A stretch of DNA of 60,945 nt from Clostridia bacterium. Lineage in GTDB: Bacteria; Bacillota; Clostridia; Saccharofermentanales; Saccharofermentanaceae. Position numbers and translations under genes: made by a program. The stretch spans positions 1-60,945 of the forward strand of contig JAKSRG010000015.1 in NCBI GenBank assembly GCA_024403735.1, read 5' to 3'. Position 1 is the stretch's first letter; the number at the start of each line of letters is the position of its first letter. The notes below the pieces were generated by a model that was not told the DNA's origin, did not search any database, and saw only the letters and a program-made list of their open reading frames with translations. This document shows positions 34,789-44,438 of the stretch, piece after piece.

Positions 34789-35799
34789 CTACATACGTCC
34801 GTTCTTTACAAGACGAATACAGCATTTCTCAATGAAGTTTGTGACTTCCTTCTCATAAAGCGCAGGTGCCTTATTGTAGGCATCGAGGTGATCTGCACCA
34901 TCAACGATAACCATGCGTTTTCCAGCCTTGATGTTATCGTATATTCTACGTGTGCTCTGAGGATCGACGATATGATCTTTCTCACCACAGAACATCAGGA
35001 TTGGAACCTTAATCTTGAACGCCTTGGATGCGCATTCGCACATATCAATGTCGAAACCAAAACGAATTCGAACGCATCTCTTGACCCACTTAAGTAGGAA
35101 CGAAAGATTGAGCTTATATCTTCTTCTACCGAGTGCCAAAAGCGGATCCTCGAAATTATCATATACACTATCAACGATAATACCTGCTACATTATCCGAG
35201 AAATCATCCTGCTGCGCTGCAAGAAGCGCTGCAACGCCGCCCATACATCTACCGATGATGAAGATACGGCAGTCTTCGCCCACCTGCTTCTTCGCATAAT
35301 CAATCCAAGTATTAACATCCATGCTCTCGAAGAGACCATATGAACAGAACTTACCTGAACTCATGCCGTGAGCACGCTCGTGAGCGATAATTACGTGGCA
35401 CTGAATCTTACTCATGAATAACTTCGCATACGCCGCACACATTGAAGGATGCTCGTTATAACCATGCATAAGGATTAGGACATTTTTGCTACTTCTGTCA
35501 GCTGATGGCCTAAAGTATCCAGCGAGCTTCACGCCATCAATAGCGTCAGCACGCACATTCAGATACTCCATTCGATTGGTGTAGAACCAGTTACGACCCT
35601 TACCAATTACATCCGACTGGTCAATCTCAGATGGCGACCTATCGACAGTAGGCATTGGTGCTGGCCTGTAGAAAATCTGCTTAAATAAACTATTACCTAT
35701 AGCAATATATAAAATCACAAGGCAACCCATGAGTAGTAGCACAATCACTACTGCCAGGATCACATATATAGTCAGTTTGCTAATAGCAAGAAGGATCAC
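34789..35799 (-). CDS. Membrane-anchored alpha/beta hydrolase with Cys in the nucleophile elbow
   Basis: The 336-residue protein has one N-terminal membrane helix (about 8-32), then an alpha/beta-hydrolase fold: oxyanion region LILMHGYNEHPS, elbow IIGRCMGGVAAL (about 170-181), Asp in FCGEKDHIVDPQ and His in DGADHLDAYN. The usual G-x-S-x-G is G-R-C-M-G, so the nucleophile would be Cys, as in dienelactone hydrolases. The family resembles BAAT/YqkD-like serine hydrolases otherwise. It starts one base after the aminopeptidase ends, so both are in one operon. The substrate is unknown. Confidence 0.85.
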   Translation of the reverse strand: MILLAISKLTIYVILAVVIVLLLMGCLVILYIAIGNSLFKQIFYRPAPMPTVDRSPSEIDQSDVIGKGRNWFYTNRMEYLNVRADAIDGVKLAGYFRPSADRSSKNVLILMHGYNEHPSMCAAYAKLFMSKIQCHVIIAHERAHGMSSGKFCSYGLFESMDVNTWIDYAKKQVGEDCRIFIIGRCMGGVAALLAAQQDDFSDNVAGIIVDSVYDNFEDPLLALGRRRYKLNLSFLLKWVKRCVRIRFGFDIDMCECASKAFKIKVPILMFCGEKDHIVDPQSTRRIYDNIKAGKRMVIVDGADHLDAYNKAPALYEKEVTNFIEKCCIRLVKNGRM

Positions 35800-37059
35800 T
35801 TAATAAACCTCCAAATCATCTTTACCACTACTTAGAAGCTTACATCCATCCTTAGTTACTGCAACGTCATCCTCAATTCGGAAGCCCACGCCCCACTCCT
35901 TGATATAGACACCAGGTTCAACAGCGAGCGCATTGCCAGCCTCGAATGGCTTCTCGCGCTTGGAAACATCGTGAACATCAAGTCCCAAGTGATGCGATGT
36001 ATTATGCCAGTAGTAATCAGAGACTATACTAACATCTTTTTCACCACAATCAGATGACATTTGTATTAAACCTTTGTTTACGAGCCAATCGAAAACAATC
36101 TCTCGCATCCTGTTGTTGAGCGTAACAAAAGTCTCGCCAGGCTTAATAAAACTCCAGCATTCCTTTCTTAGTGTCACAATCAACTCATGAAGCTCTTCAC
36201 GATGCTTCATCTTAACTTCATCATCACTAGTTCCTACGAATACTGCTCTGGAAATATCCGCACAATATCCATCCACTCTCGCACCTAAGTCGAGCTGGAT
36301 AACATCGCCAGCCTTAATTACCTTCTTATCTGGATTATTGTGATGCAAATAAAAGCTATTATCATCAACAGCAACGATTGTCTCGAACGCTGGGATGAGG
36401 CTACCTCTTTTAGCCATCTCATACTCCAATCGAACGAACAAGTCATACTCAGTCATGCCAGGCTTAATTCCCTTAAGAGAAACCTTAACTGCAGTCTCGG
36501 TGATTTTCGCTGCCTTCTTAATAGCATTAAGTTCGCATGGCTTCTTAACCATACGCATCTCAATAAGCGTATCCTTAACATCAATAATCTGTGATGCAAT
36601 TCTATTCTTCACTGCATTATCGAAGAATGTCTTCGTCTCACTGCCAATAGAATTACCGTCAAAACCAATCTGGATAGAAGACTCATTAAATAACTTATAG
36701 ATATCGTCCTCGAACTCATCGAGGTCCTTGATATCGCTATCACTGATGCCAGTAATCTCGGCATACTCATCATGGGTCTTACGTCTGCCCTGCCATCTCT
36801 CCTTCATATCATCCTTAGGAAGTACATAAAGCTTAGTAGTAACCTTCTTACCTTCCTTAATAATTACGAGAGAACACTTAGGATCTGTAATACCTGTCAA
36901 ATAGTAAAAGTCACGATCTACTAGAAAACGATTGTTACAGTCAGCTGACTGCGCAACTTCGCTCCCTGCAAAAAATACCAGAGCGATATTCTCTGGCATT
37001 CTTTTAAGTAACTCTATTCTGTTTTTACTGAAAAACTTATTATCTATAGCCACGATCAA
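35800..37059 (-). CDS. pepP: Xaa-Pro aminopeptidase, M24 family
   Basis: The 419-residue enzyme removes residues preceding proline. The N-terminal creatinase-like domain spans about 1-150. The pita-bread catalytic domain carries the metal ligands in LDLGARVDGYCADISRA (two Asp), HHLGLDVHD (His), AVEPGVYI (Glu) and FRIEDDV (Glu). All ligands are present. It overlaps the acetyltransferase gene by four bases. Confidence 0.93.
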   Translation of the reverse strand: MIVAIDNKFFSKNRIELLKRMPENIALVFFAGSEVAQSADCNNRFLVDRDFYYLTGITDPKCSLVIIKEGKKVTTKLYVLPKDDMKERWQGRRKTHDEYAEITGISDSDIKDLDEFEDDIYKLFNESSIQIGFDGNSIGSETKTFFDNAVKNRIASQIIDVKDTLIEMRMVKKPCELNAIKKAAKITETAVKVSLKGIKPGMTEYDLFVRLEYEMAKRGSLIPAFETIVAVDDNSFYLHHNNPDKKVIKAGDVIQLDLGARVDGYCADISRAVFVGTSDDEVKMKHREELHELIVTLRKECWSFIKPGETFVTLNNRMREIVFDWLVNKGLIQMSSDCGEKDVSIVSDYYWHNTSHHLGLDVHDVSKREKPFEAGNALAVEPGVYIKEWGVGFRIEDDVAVTKDGCKLLSSGKDDLEVY

Positions 37060-37739
37060 AAACCACCCCTGCGCGCCATTCTGCTATCACTACGAACGTT
37101 GACTTCGTCGAACATAATCGTGTTATTGATATAGCTGAAAGTAGCACTTGGAGCTCGTCTGATAAGACCAGGATTACCAATTACAATAGAACCATCTGGT
37201 ACATCAAAATTTACATACGCACCAGGAGCAATAAGTACATTATTACCAATAGTAATGTTACCAACGATAATAGCGTTCGCACCAATCCATACATAGTTAC
37301 CGATTGTAGGAGCACCCTTTCTCTTACCTCTGAACTGTGTACCAATAACTACACCTGTAGAAACGTTAACGTTATAACCAATAACGCTCTTTGGATGAAT
37401 GATTACACGTCCAAAATGAGCAAGGTAGAAACCCTTACCGATATGTGTATCATATGGAATCTGAATGTGATATTTACGAGAGAGTCTGTCTAAATGATGA
37501 CGACAAATCCAGAACTTAAGCTTAACAAACTTAGTTGCCCAGCTCTCAATCTTCTCCTTCTTACGCTCCTCAAGATCGTTAGCGTAATACTGAGTCTTTC
37601 TAAAACAGCTGATATAACTGAATTCTGGGCTGGATCTTAACTCCTCAACATATGTCGCAAAAATATTTTTACGGGTGCGAACATTACCTGTATATCTATA
37701 CAAATCACTGTAAACAATGTCTTTCAACTCATCGTTCAT
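37056..37739 (-). CDS. Hexapeptide-repeat acyltransferase (CysE-like)
   Basis: ATG 37737-37739 is preferred to an upstream TTG. The 227-residue protein has a helical N-terminal region and a left-handed beta-helix with hexapeptide repeats (IGKGFYLAHFGRVIIHP, VSTGVVIGTQ, IGNYVWIGANAIIVGNITIG). It resembles serine acetyltransferases. The usual CysE N-terminal domain is shortened and the His of the active region is in LAHFGRVIIH. It could equally modify a sugar or envelope molecule. It leads a three-gene operon with pepP and the hydrolase. Confidence 0.8.
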   Translation of the reverse strand: MNDELKDIVYSDLYRYTGNVRTRKNIFATYVEELRSSPEFSYISCFRKTQYYANDLEERKKEKIESWATKFVKLKFWICRHHLDRLSRKYHIQIPYDTHIGKGFYLAHFGRVIIHPKSVIGYNVNVSTGVVIGTQFRGKRKGAPTIGNYVWIGANAIIVGNITIGNNVLIAPGAYVNFDVPDGSIVIGNPGLIRRAPSATFSYINNTIMFDEVNVRSDSRMARRGGF

Positions 37740-38049
37740 GATATGTTGCACCCTCCACAAAAAATAGTTATTAAAATTATAATAGAATTATGCAAAGTCT
37801 ACAAGGTAATATTTGTATTTTTATCACTTTTCGTACAACTAATACGAATATATTGCTTAGCTAATATAAAAGCCTTATCACAACTTCATCTATAACATTC
37901 TTTACCCAAATCTACTATCTCGCGATATTTCACCACATAAACGAGCTTTTCTTTCTCTAAACCACCATTTAACAACCTTTGTGCATGTGATAAAGTTAAC
38001 ATGTTCAAGCATTCGCTATACAAATTACAAATATTTGAGAGGTATTGAT
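37740..38049. other. Divergent intergenic region
   Basis: AT-rich spacer between the leftward acyltransferase operon and the rightward lipoprotein. No gene or structured element is evident. Confidence 0.5.
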
Positions 38050-38847
38050 ATGAAGAAAATGAAGGTTATTGCAGGAGTTATGGCACTTACACTAGCGATG
38101 AGCATGATGTGTAGCTGTAGTTCAAATGACAAGAAGAGCTCAAAGAAATCATCAAACAAAGACAAGGATGAAGATGTGGTTGAAGAAGAGATTGATGAGT
38201 CTGATGAAACTACTGAAACAACTGTAGATGTTGCTACACTCGAGACAGTTGAGATTTCAGCATCTGAGTACTATACAGACTATTTCTTTAAAACATGTAA
38301 TTATGGCAGTAACGGTTTTGAGTATCCTCATGAAGTCTATATTAAAATGCCAGATGGCTATAATTTCTATCCGGATTCTTGTGCTGTTAACACTATATAT
38401 TCCAGAAGTGGAACTGAAACCTTCAAAACAATATTAGAATTAGAATATGAAGGAGAATTCATAATCATTGCTAATGAGGACCAGGTTGATTTACATGGCA
38501 AACACCAGGAGATTTACCCTACATATATCTCATCACCAGTCCCTCTCACACAAATATACAAAGAGGGGCTTGAATTAGTTGAAGCTTTTGATAATGGTAT
38601 TAGCTATTATGAATATACAGTCGAAGATTTAACAGATTTCCATGAGGCAATGTTTGAATATCAGGTTTCTTCTGATATGTATATTTGGATAGTCTTCCAG
38701 TACACTTTTGCTCCACATCCAAACTTTGATGTTGATGGTGCATACTTCTACGATGAAAGAGATCAATTTGTTGACTTCTATCGCAATGTAGAAGACCCAT
38801 TTGTTGTAATCGATGTTGCTACACAGGTAGCTGAGATTGTTGAATAA
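38050..38847 (+). CDS. Surface lipoprotein, unknown family
   Basis: ATG 38050 with GAGAGGT seven bases upstream gives 265 residues. The signal peptide ends in a lipobox around MMCSC (about residue 20). A Ser/Lys/Asp/Glu-rich linker (to about 65) follows, then a soluble domain with ASEYYTDYFFKTCNYG and FEYPHEVYIKMPDGYN. The protein is tethered outside the membrane. No family is recognised. It is a single-gene unit with its own terminator. Confidence 0.78.
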   Translation: MKKMKVIAGVMALTLAMSMMCSCSSNDKKSSKKSSNKDKDEDVVEEEIDESDETTETTVDVATLETVEISASEYYTDYFFKTCNYGSNGFEYPHEVYIKMPDGYNFYPDSCAVNTIYSRSGTETFKTILELEYEGEFIIIANEDQVDLHGKHQEIYPTYISSPVPLTQIYKEGLELVEAFDNGISYYEYTVEDLTDFHEAMFEYQVSSDMYIWIVFQYTFAPHPNFDVDGAYFYDERDQFVDFYRNVEDPFVVIDVATQVAEIVE

Positions 38848-38883
38848 TATACATCGACTAAATACACAATATATCAATATTAT

Positions 38884-38919
38884 TAAGGCGATTGTCATTT
38901 AACAGATGGCAGTCGCTTT
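38884..38919 (+). terminator. Terminator of the lipoprotein gene
   Basis: AAGGCGATTGTCA pairs (with G-U pairs) with TGGCAGTCGCTTTT. Confidence 0.7.
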
Positions 38920-38965
38920 TATTTCAACAAAACTCTGATTATCAGATCAGGAAATCAAATCCGAA

Positions 38966-38993
38966 GAAAAAGGAGTAGAATTGCTTCTACTCC
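38966..38993 (-). terminator. Terminator of the rubrerythrin gene
   Basis: GGAGTAGAA and TTCTACTCC pair around a four-base loop; the minus strand continues with five or more T. Confidence 0.85.
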
Positions 38994-39030
38994 CCCTATT
39001 AAAACCATTGATATATGAGTTTTCTGTATA

Positions 39031-39738
39031 TTACTTGAAATATCTATCAAGAAGACCCTTAAGAGCCTTACCGTGTCTTGCCTCGTCGCGAGCCATTTCA
39101 TGGATTGTATCGTGAAGTGCATCAAGGTCATTCTTCTTGCAGCAAAGAGCAAGATCAAACTTACCCTGTGTAGCACCAAACTCACAGTCTACTCTCCAAG
39201 CGAGGTTGTCCTTTGTTGTTGCCTTCATATTCTTCTCGAGATCTTCACCCAAGAGTTCAGCAAACTTAGCTGCATGCTCAGCCTCTTCATAAGCTGCCTT
39301 CTCCCAATAAAGACCAATCTCTGGATAACCTTCTCTATGAGCAATTCTAGCCATGCAAAGATACATACCTACCTCTGAACACTCACCATTAAAGTTAGCA
39401 ACAAGCTGATCGAAGATATACTTCTTATCTTCTTCTGAGATATTAGGGTTATTCTTAACAGTCTTAGCATAAACACCATACTCGTGCTCTGCAGCAAGCT
39501 TCATCTCGCCTTCCATCTTCTTAAAGGCTTCCTTCTTAGCTCTACATACTGGGCACATATCTGGAGCATCTTCACCCTCATGTACATAACCACAAACTGA
39601 ACATACATACTTAGATGTTTTAGGTGCTTCATCCTTCTTCTCGAAAGCTGTCTGCTTAGCTCTGCATACAGGACACATCTCTGGTGCCTCGTCACCCTCA
39701 TGAACGTAACCACAAACTTTACAAACGTACTTAGACAT
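39031..39738 (-). CDS. Reverse rubrerythrin with two tandem rubredoxin modules
   Basis: The 235-residue protein reduces peroxide in anaerobes. Residues 1-36 and 42-75 are two near-identical rubredoxin modules ([12 protein letters not shown]...CPVC and [12 protein letters not shown]...CPVC). The C-terminal ferritin-like di-iron domain follows ([35 protein letters not shown]). Having rubredoxin at the N-terminus is the reverse-rubrerythrin order of Clostridia; doubling it is less usual. Thioredoxin is the next gene upstream on the same strand, 105 bases away. Confidence 0.92.
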   Translation of the reverse strand: MSKYVCKVCGYVHEGDEAPEMCPVCRAKQTAFEKKDEAPKTSKYVCSVCGYVHEGEDAPDMCPVCRAKKEAFKKMEGEMKLAAEHEYGVYAKTVKNNPNISEEDKKYIFDQLVANFNGECSEVGMYLCMARIAHREGYPEIGLYWEKAAYEEAEHAAKFAELLGEDLEKNMKATTKDNLAWRVDCEFGATQGKFDLALCCKKNDLDALHDTIHEMARDEARHGKALKGLLDRYFK

Positions 39739-39842
39739 ATTTTTATACCTCCAAAAAATGAATAACTCTTTTAAAATGCAGTATATCTAACTTCTACTTT
39801 GTAATCTTTAGTAATAAATCCATTTAAATCTCACGCGGAATC

Positions 39843-40163
39843 TTAGATATGTTTATTTACCATCGCCATGATCCTCTCCTTTGGAGCAAAACCAATAATG
39901 GCATCGATAACCTTATCACCTTTGAATAAATAGATAGCAGGAATACTAGAAATCTTATACTTCGTAGCAAGTTCCATCTGCTCATCTACATTTACTTTTC
40001 CAACCTTGAACTTGTCGTCAGTGTTACTAGCTATTTCTTCAATAATTGGACCAACCATCTTACAAGGTCCACACCATTCAGCCCAGAAATCAACAAGTAC
40101 TGGAACTTCAGAATTAGCTACTTCCTGATCGAAATTCTCTGATGTAACAACAATTTCAGCCAT
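39843..40163 (-). CDS. trxA: Thioredoxin
   Basis: The 106-residue protein has the active site WAEWCGPCKMV (about 28-38), the cis-Pro segment ISSIPAIYLF and normal length. It is a general disulfide reductant. Its neighbours (rubrerythrin and DJ-1 on the same strand) form an oxidative-stress group. Confidence 0.97.
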   Translation of the reverse strand: MAEIVVTSENFDQEVANSEVPVLVDFWAEWCGPCKMVGPIIEEIASNTDDKFKVGKVNVDEQMELATKYKISSIPAIYLFKGDKVIDAIIGFAPKERIMAMVNKHI

Positions 40164-40237
40164 AGAATAACCTCCTAATTAGATTAATGTCTTGATAACT
40201 TAATTATAGTCTCGACAATTAATAAAGTTAGGCAAAA

Positions 40238-40780
40238 TTAATGAATAATTCCGGCAGAAATAGCGTCAGCTGTCGCCTTATCAATGAGCATTGTAACAAT
40301 TGCAAGTGCGAAATCAATTGCTGTTCCAACACCTCTAGAAGTTACAACATTACCAGCAACTTCAACTGGATTTGTTGATACGTTAGCACCCTTAAGCTGA
40401 TCCTCAAATCCTGGATAGCAACAAGCATTCTTTCCATTAAGAATTCCGAGGCCACCAAGTACTGATGGTGCAGCACAAATAGCACCTACCTTCTTGTTAG
40501 AAGCGAACTCAACAACCTTCTCACAGAGCATCTTGTGATTACCAAGATTAATTGTTCCTGGCATTCCACCTGGAAGAATGATCATATCAAGGCTATCAAA
40601 ATCTGTATCCTCAATAAGCTTATCTGCTACTACTTTGATACCATGTGAGCTAGCAACAATCTCGCTACCAGTAACAGATGTCATCTCTACTTCGATATTA
40701 GCTCTTCTGCAAATATCAACTACTGTAAGGCCTTCAACTTCTTCAAAGCCTTCAGCCAACATAACTGCAATCTTAGCCAT
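40238..40780 (-). CDS. DJ-1/PfpI-family protein
   Basis: ATG 40778-40780 has GGAGG six bases upstream. The 180-residue protein belongs to the DJ-1/ThiJ group: FEEVEGLTVVDICRRA at the N-terminus and the nucleophile elbow GAICAAPSVLGGLG (Cys about 105). Family members are glyoxalases/deglycases or redox chaperones. Position beside trxA and rubrerythrin fits a stress role. Confidence 0.92.
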   Translation of the reverse strand: MAKIAVMLAEGFEEVEGLTVVDICRRANIEVEMTSVTGSEIVASSHGIKVVADKLIEDTDFDSLDMIILPGGMPGTINLGNHKMLCEKVVEFASNKKVGAICAAPSVLGGLGILNGKNACCYPGFEDQLKGANVSTNPVEVAGNVVTSRGVGTAIDFALAIVTMLIDKATADAISAGIIH

Positions 40781-40837
40781 ATAAATCCTCCGAATATTAA
40801 TAATCAACTATGTACGATTATAACATACAGTTTCTTA

Positions 40838-42178
40838 TCAGAGGTTCTCACCATTACTCTCGATTACAGACTTATACCAAAGACCTGAGTCCTTAATAGT
40901 TCTCTTCTGTGTCTTATAGTCAACATAGATAAGACCAAATCTCTTTGTATATCCATGTGCCCATTCGTAGTTATCCATAAGTGACCAATGTAAATATCCA
41001 GCTACTTCATAACCTTCATCATTAGCCTTCTTGAGTTCTCTTAAGTATCTTGTAGTGAAGTCAATTCTGTAACTATCATGAACCTTACCATCTACACACA
41101 CCCAGTCAGCTGAAGCTAGACCATTCTCAGTAATGAGCACTGGCTTTTGGTATCTCTCATAATGAAATCTAACAGACCAATACATTACCTCAGGACATAC
41201 AACCCAGCCAATATCTGTTGTAGGTGCACCCTGATAGTAAATATTGTCATATTCACCCTGCTTCTCACTAGCTATAGCAAAGTAGATGTTACTACCATAG
41301 AAATCAAGTGGAGTTGTAACAAGCTTCCACTCCTCTTCAGTATACTCAGGGATCATTGATCCATACTTCTCCATTATGTCATCCGGGAACTTACCAAAGA
41401 ACATTGGGTCTGCCCAATAAGATGCACAGAATGGGAATGAATCATTTCTGAATGTGAGTTCTCTAGCCTTCTCAATTGCTTCAGGACTATTATCAAGAGG
41501 AATATGAGCAGGTGCCATCGGAGCAGTACCAATCTTGGGCGCCTTCTTGGCATTCTTACGAATATAATCAGCTGCCTTACCATGTGACAAGATGATATTA
41601 GAACCCATAATGAACAAATCGCTCTCGATATGCTTCTCAAATGGAGCATGTGATCCGTGTCCATAATTGCAACCTAATTCACACTGAGCCTCGTTAATCG
41701 TAATCCAGTATGAAACTCTATCAGACAGAGCATCAACCACAACCTTTGTATATTCTAAGAACCAGTCTGAACTATCCTTATTCATCCAACCACCAAGCTT
41801 ATGAAGTTCATAAGGATACTCCCAGTGATAGAGAGTACATAGTGGCTCAATACCATTAGCCATAAGTTCATCTACGAGATCTGAATAGAACTTAAGGCCA
41901 GCCTCGTTAACTTCCCCTATTCCATTAGGTATTACTCTTGTCCAGTTGATAGAGAAGCGATAAGCCTTGAGGCCCATCTCCTTCATAAGTGCAACGTCTT
42001 CCTTCATTCTGTGATAATGGTCACACGCAATCTCACCAGTCTCGTTATATCGAGTATTGTTATTGTGACCACTATAAACGTCCCAACAGTTTAGACCCTT
42101 ACCGTCTTCATAAACAGCACCCTCAACTTGGTACGCTGAAGTCGCAGAACCCCAAATAAAATCTTTACTAAAGCTCAT
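40838..42178 (-). CDS. GH1 beta-glucosidase / 6-phospho-beta-glucosidase
   Basis: The 446-residue glycosidase shows the GH1 N-terminal FIWGSATSAYQVEGA, acid/base Glu in YWITINEAQC (TINE, about 164) and nucleophile in VLITENGLAS (about 350). No signal peptide, so it acts in the cytosol on imported beta-glucosides. Whether the substrate is phosphorylated cannot be told by eye. No sugar transporter is adjacent. Confidence 0.95.
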   Translation of the reverse strand: MSFSKDFIWGSATSAYQVEGAVYEDGKGLNCWDVYSGHNNNTRYNETGEIACDHYHRMKEDVALMKEMGLKAYRFSINWTRVIPNGIGEVNEAGLKFYSDLVDELMANGIEPLCTLYHWEYPYELHKLGGWMNKDSSDWFLEYTKVVVDALSDRVSYWITINEAQCELGCNYGHGSHAPFEKHIESDLFIMGSNIILSHGKAADYIRKNAKKAPKIGTAPMAPAHIPLDNSPEAIEKARELTFRNDSFPFCASYWADPMFFGKFPDDIMEKYGSMIPEYTEEEWKLVTTPLDFYGSNIYFAIASEKQGEYDNIYYQGAPTTDIGWVVCPEVMYWSVRFHYERYQKPVLITENGLASADWVCVDGKVHDSYRIDFTTRYLRELKKANDEGYEVAGYLHWSLMDNYEWAHGYTKRFGLIYVDYKTQKRTIKDSGLWYKSVIESNGENL

Positions 42179-42295
42179 AATTTGCCCCCATATTTGCCTT
42201 AATGATATGAGAGAATTCTAGCATTTTGCATTCGGAGGTTATATTAGTATTAAGTAAAAAATATTACATATACAAATACATTTGCGTGAATACGC

Positions 42296-43225
42296 TTACT
42301 CGACCATCATGTATATTTTCTGGTCACTCGAATCATAGTAATAGATACTATCTGACAGATAGTCTTCTGGGCATACGCTATTCATATTCACCTCATGTAC
42401 CATGTTGTACATCGCCTCCTTAGGCATATCTGCCAAGGCTGACACGAGTATCAATTCATGAATAGATGACGGCAAAATATAGTAATCTCCACCTAGCTTT
42501 TCCGATGCATAATTAAGCACTTCGTTATTGAAAACCATTGCACTACCCTTACAGTTATTCTCGTTGGTTAGATACATAACGTTATAATTCTTGATACCTG
42601 GAATATCTTCTAGGATGGAATCTTCAGACTGAAAAGAGCTACTAATAATGTCATGCAAATACTTACACTTTGGCTTGATATCATTAGTGTTCTTCATCGC
42701 CAATTTGTATAGTTCCTCTTCATTCATTCGGTACTGTTCCATCAGGTCATCAGTGATTACAACCTGAAGGCAGCCCATACCCTTACAGTTATCATCTACC
42801 TTGGTAATATCGATATAGTAGACAATTGCTAGGTCAAGAAATTCCCTATGGGGTCTATTCATTAACACTTCGCTATTACGCTCAAGATTAACTAATCCAA
42901 TGTAGATATAATCTCTTACTGCATCGATATCTAGGATTTTATCCGTGTCAAATGTCTTACAGCACTGCGCATCAATTCTGACACCAGCGATTTTGCTGCA
43001 CACTGCATCAAAACTATCGCCGCAACAATAATCTTCATAATAAGCTTTGATATAAATTGTCGGAGCAATATTCAGATCATTCTGCTTGATAATCAGGGCC
43101 TCATTAACAGAATTGTTATTCTTAACAACCTCACTAATGCTCACATCATATTCGGAATACTCGAGTGGTAAATAATTAAGTATCTCCTCTACTAATTTTT
43201 GCTTAAAGTCTTCGTAAGTTAACAT
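42296..43225 (-). CDS. DUF5688-family protein
   Basis: ATG 43223-43225, with AAAGGAGG five bases upstream, gives 309 residues. The pattern YEDFKQKLVEEILNYLP at the start, then ENNCKGSAMVFNNEVLNYAS and DYYILPSSIHELILV, is that of DUF5688, a cytosolic family of unknown function expanded in Lachnospiraceae. It is isolated from its neighbours. Confidence 0.8.
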   Translation of the reverse strand: MLTYEDFKQKLVEEILNYLPLEYSEYDVSISEVVKNNNSVNEALIIKQNDLNIAPTIYIKAYYEDYCCGDSFDAVCSKIAGVRIDAQCCKTFDTDKILDIDAVRDYIYIGLVNLERNSEVLMNRPHREFLDLAIVYYIDITKVDDNCKGMGCLQVVITDDLMEQYRMNEEELYKLAMKNTNDIKPKCKYLHDIISSSFQSEDSILEDIPGIKNYNVMYLTNENNCKGSAMVFNNEVLNYASEKLGGDYYILPSSIHELILVSALADMPKEAMYNMVHEVNMNSVCPEDYLSDSIYYYDSSDQKIYMMVE

Positions 43226-43432
43226 ATTCGCCTCCTTTGTAGTTAGGAAGCAACCGGTCGCTTTGTTGTATATGAATATTAGCATCTGGAGTGGGTGAAA
43301 ATAACATACAAAAACTACAATCGAGCGACAAATTCTACAAAGGCTTGCAGGATGTTTTCAAGCGGGTCAAAAGCCGATAAATCGTTGTATTCGGTGCGAA
43401 TTAAATGTATTATACTTACTAATTTCATACAT

Positions 43433-43524
43433 GGAGAGTTACCGAAGTGGTCATAACGGTGCTGACTCGAAATCAGTTCGCTGGGCTTCCTGGCACATGG
43501 GTTCGAATCCCATACTCTCCGCCA
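43433..43524 (+). tRNA. tRNA-Ser (anticodon CGA), CCA encoded
   Basis: The acceptor arms GGAGAGT/ACTCTCC, the long variable arm typical of serine, the anticodon loop CTCGAAA (CGA) and the T-loop TTCGAAT are all present. The sequence ends GCCA. Confidence 0.97.
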
Positions 43525-43693
43525 AAACGCACGGAACAGCCAGGCAATTATTGTCTGGCTGTTGCTATCTAAAATCAACATTTTTGTTGGTCTCAAATGG
43601 CATACGCTAGCCTATAATCCAACTATTCTTACGAACCTAAGGCATGCCCTTAATTCGTGCAGATTTAGGAATAGATATAGAGGATTGATTAAG

Positions 43694-44380
43694 ATGAAAT
43701 CTAAAAATATAAAGAAAATTATCGGCATCTTGTCAGCTGCAATTGCAGGTATTGTTTTGGTTGTAATCGCTTGTAACGCGATTGTCGTACTCAATGCCGA
43801 CAGAGTATTAGTTCTCGGTTACAGAGGACTCGAAAACATGTTCCACGCCGAAAACGAGTACTACGCTGTTTATAAAGGTCTACATGTTCGTATCTCAAAG
43901 TCACGCGCCCAGTCTTACTTCGATAAAGACATAGACACACTCTGGAAAGCCGACAGAGAAGTCGGAACTTGTTACTACATCCAATGCTGCCATTCACCTA
44001 AGGGCGAACTACCATTCGGCAACAAAGAAACGATATCTCACGACTTCGACGAGAATTACTTCATTGTTGTCTCTAGACCAGGTCCTGATGACACAATCGT
44101 ATCAGATAAGGATGAGCAGATTTTATTCGATATCGCTACTCACTTCTACGATTTCGATTCAGAATACGAGGCACTCGACGACAACTGGATTGCACTAACA
44201 GGCGACACAGCGACCATATATTCAGTGGAAGTTTATATCAATGGAGACGATGTTATTTTATGTCTTGATGAGAATGGCCATCCTGAGCGAGTTTACTCCT
44301 ACAAAGACGGCAAATTTACCTACATCATGAACATCCCAGACAAGGCGAGCTTCGATTTCGTCCTTTGGAAAGAGGATTAA
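43694..44380 (+). CDS. Single-TM exported protein, unknown
   Basis: ATG 43694 with AGAGG upstream gives 228 residues. One hydrophobic segment (about 8-31) is followed by an extracytoplasmic domain with NADRVLVLGYRGLENMF and FIVVSRPGPDDTIV. It could be a signal anchor or uncleaved signal peptide. No family is recognised. It begins 170 bases after the tRNA gene and is followed by the DUF1295 gene 58 bases downstream. Confidence 0.72.
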   Translation: MKSKNIKKIIGILSAAIAGIVLVVIACNAIVVLNADRVLVLGYRGLENMFHAENEYYAVYKGLHVRISKSRAQSYFDKDIDTLWKADREVGTCYYIQCCHSPKGELPFGNKETISHDFDENYFIVVSRPGPDDTIVSDKDEQILFDIATHFYDFDSEYEALDDNWIALTGDTATIYSVEVYINGDDVILCLDENGHPERVYSYKDGKFTYIMNIPDKASFDFVLWKED

Positions 44381-44438
44381 TCTACTCAGAATAGCGGTTT
44401 ATATGGTTTAATAGGTCTAGTATTTTTATCGAGGGCAT

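Noticed and set aside
36088..36106. Additional copy of the dispersed motif in pepP
   Set aside because: TGTTTTCGA is present but the distal half reads CTC rather than GTC. Similar half-sites at 34513, 47390, 48111 and 55205 were also left out.
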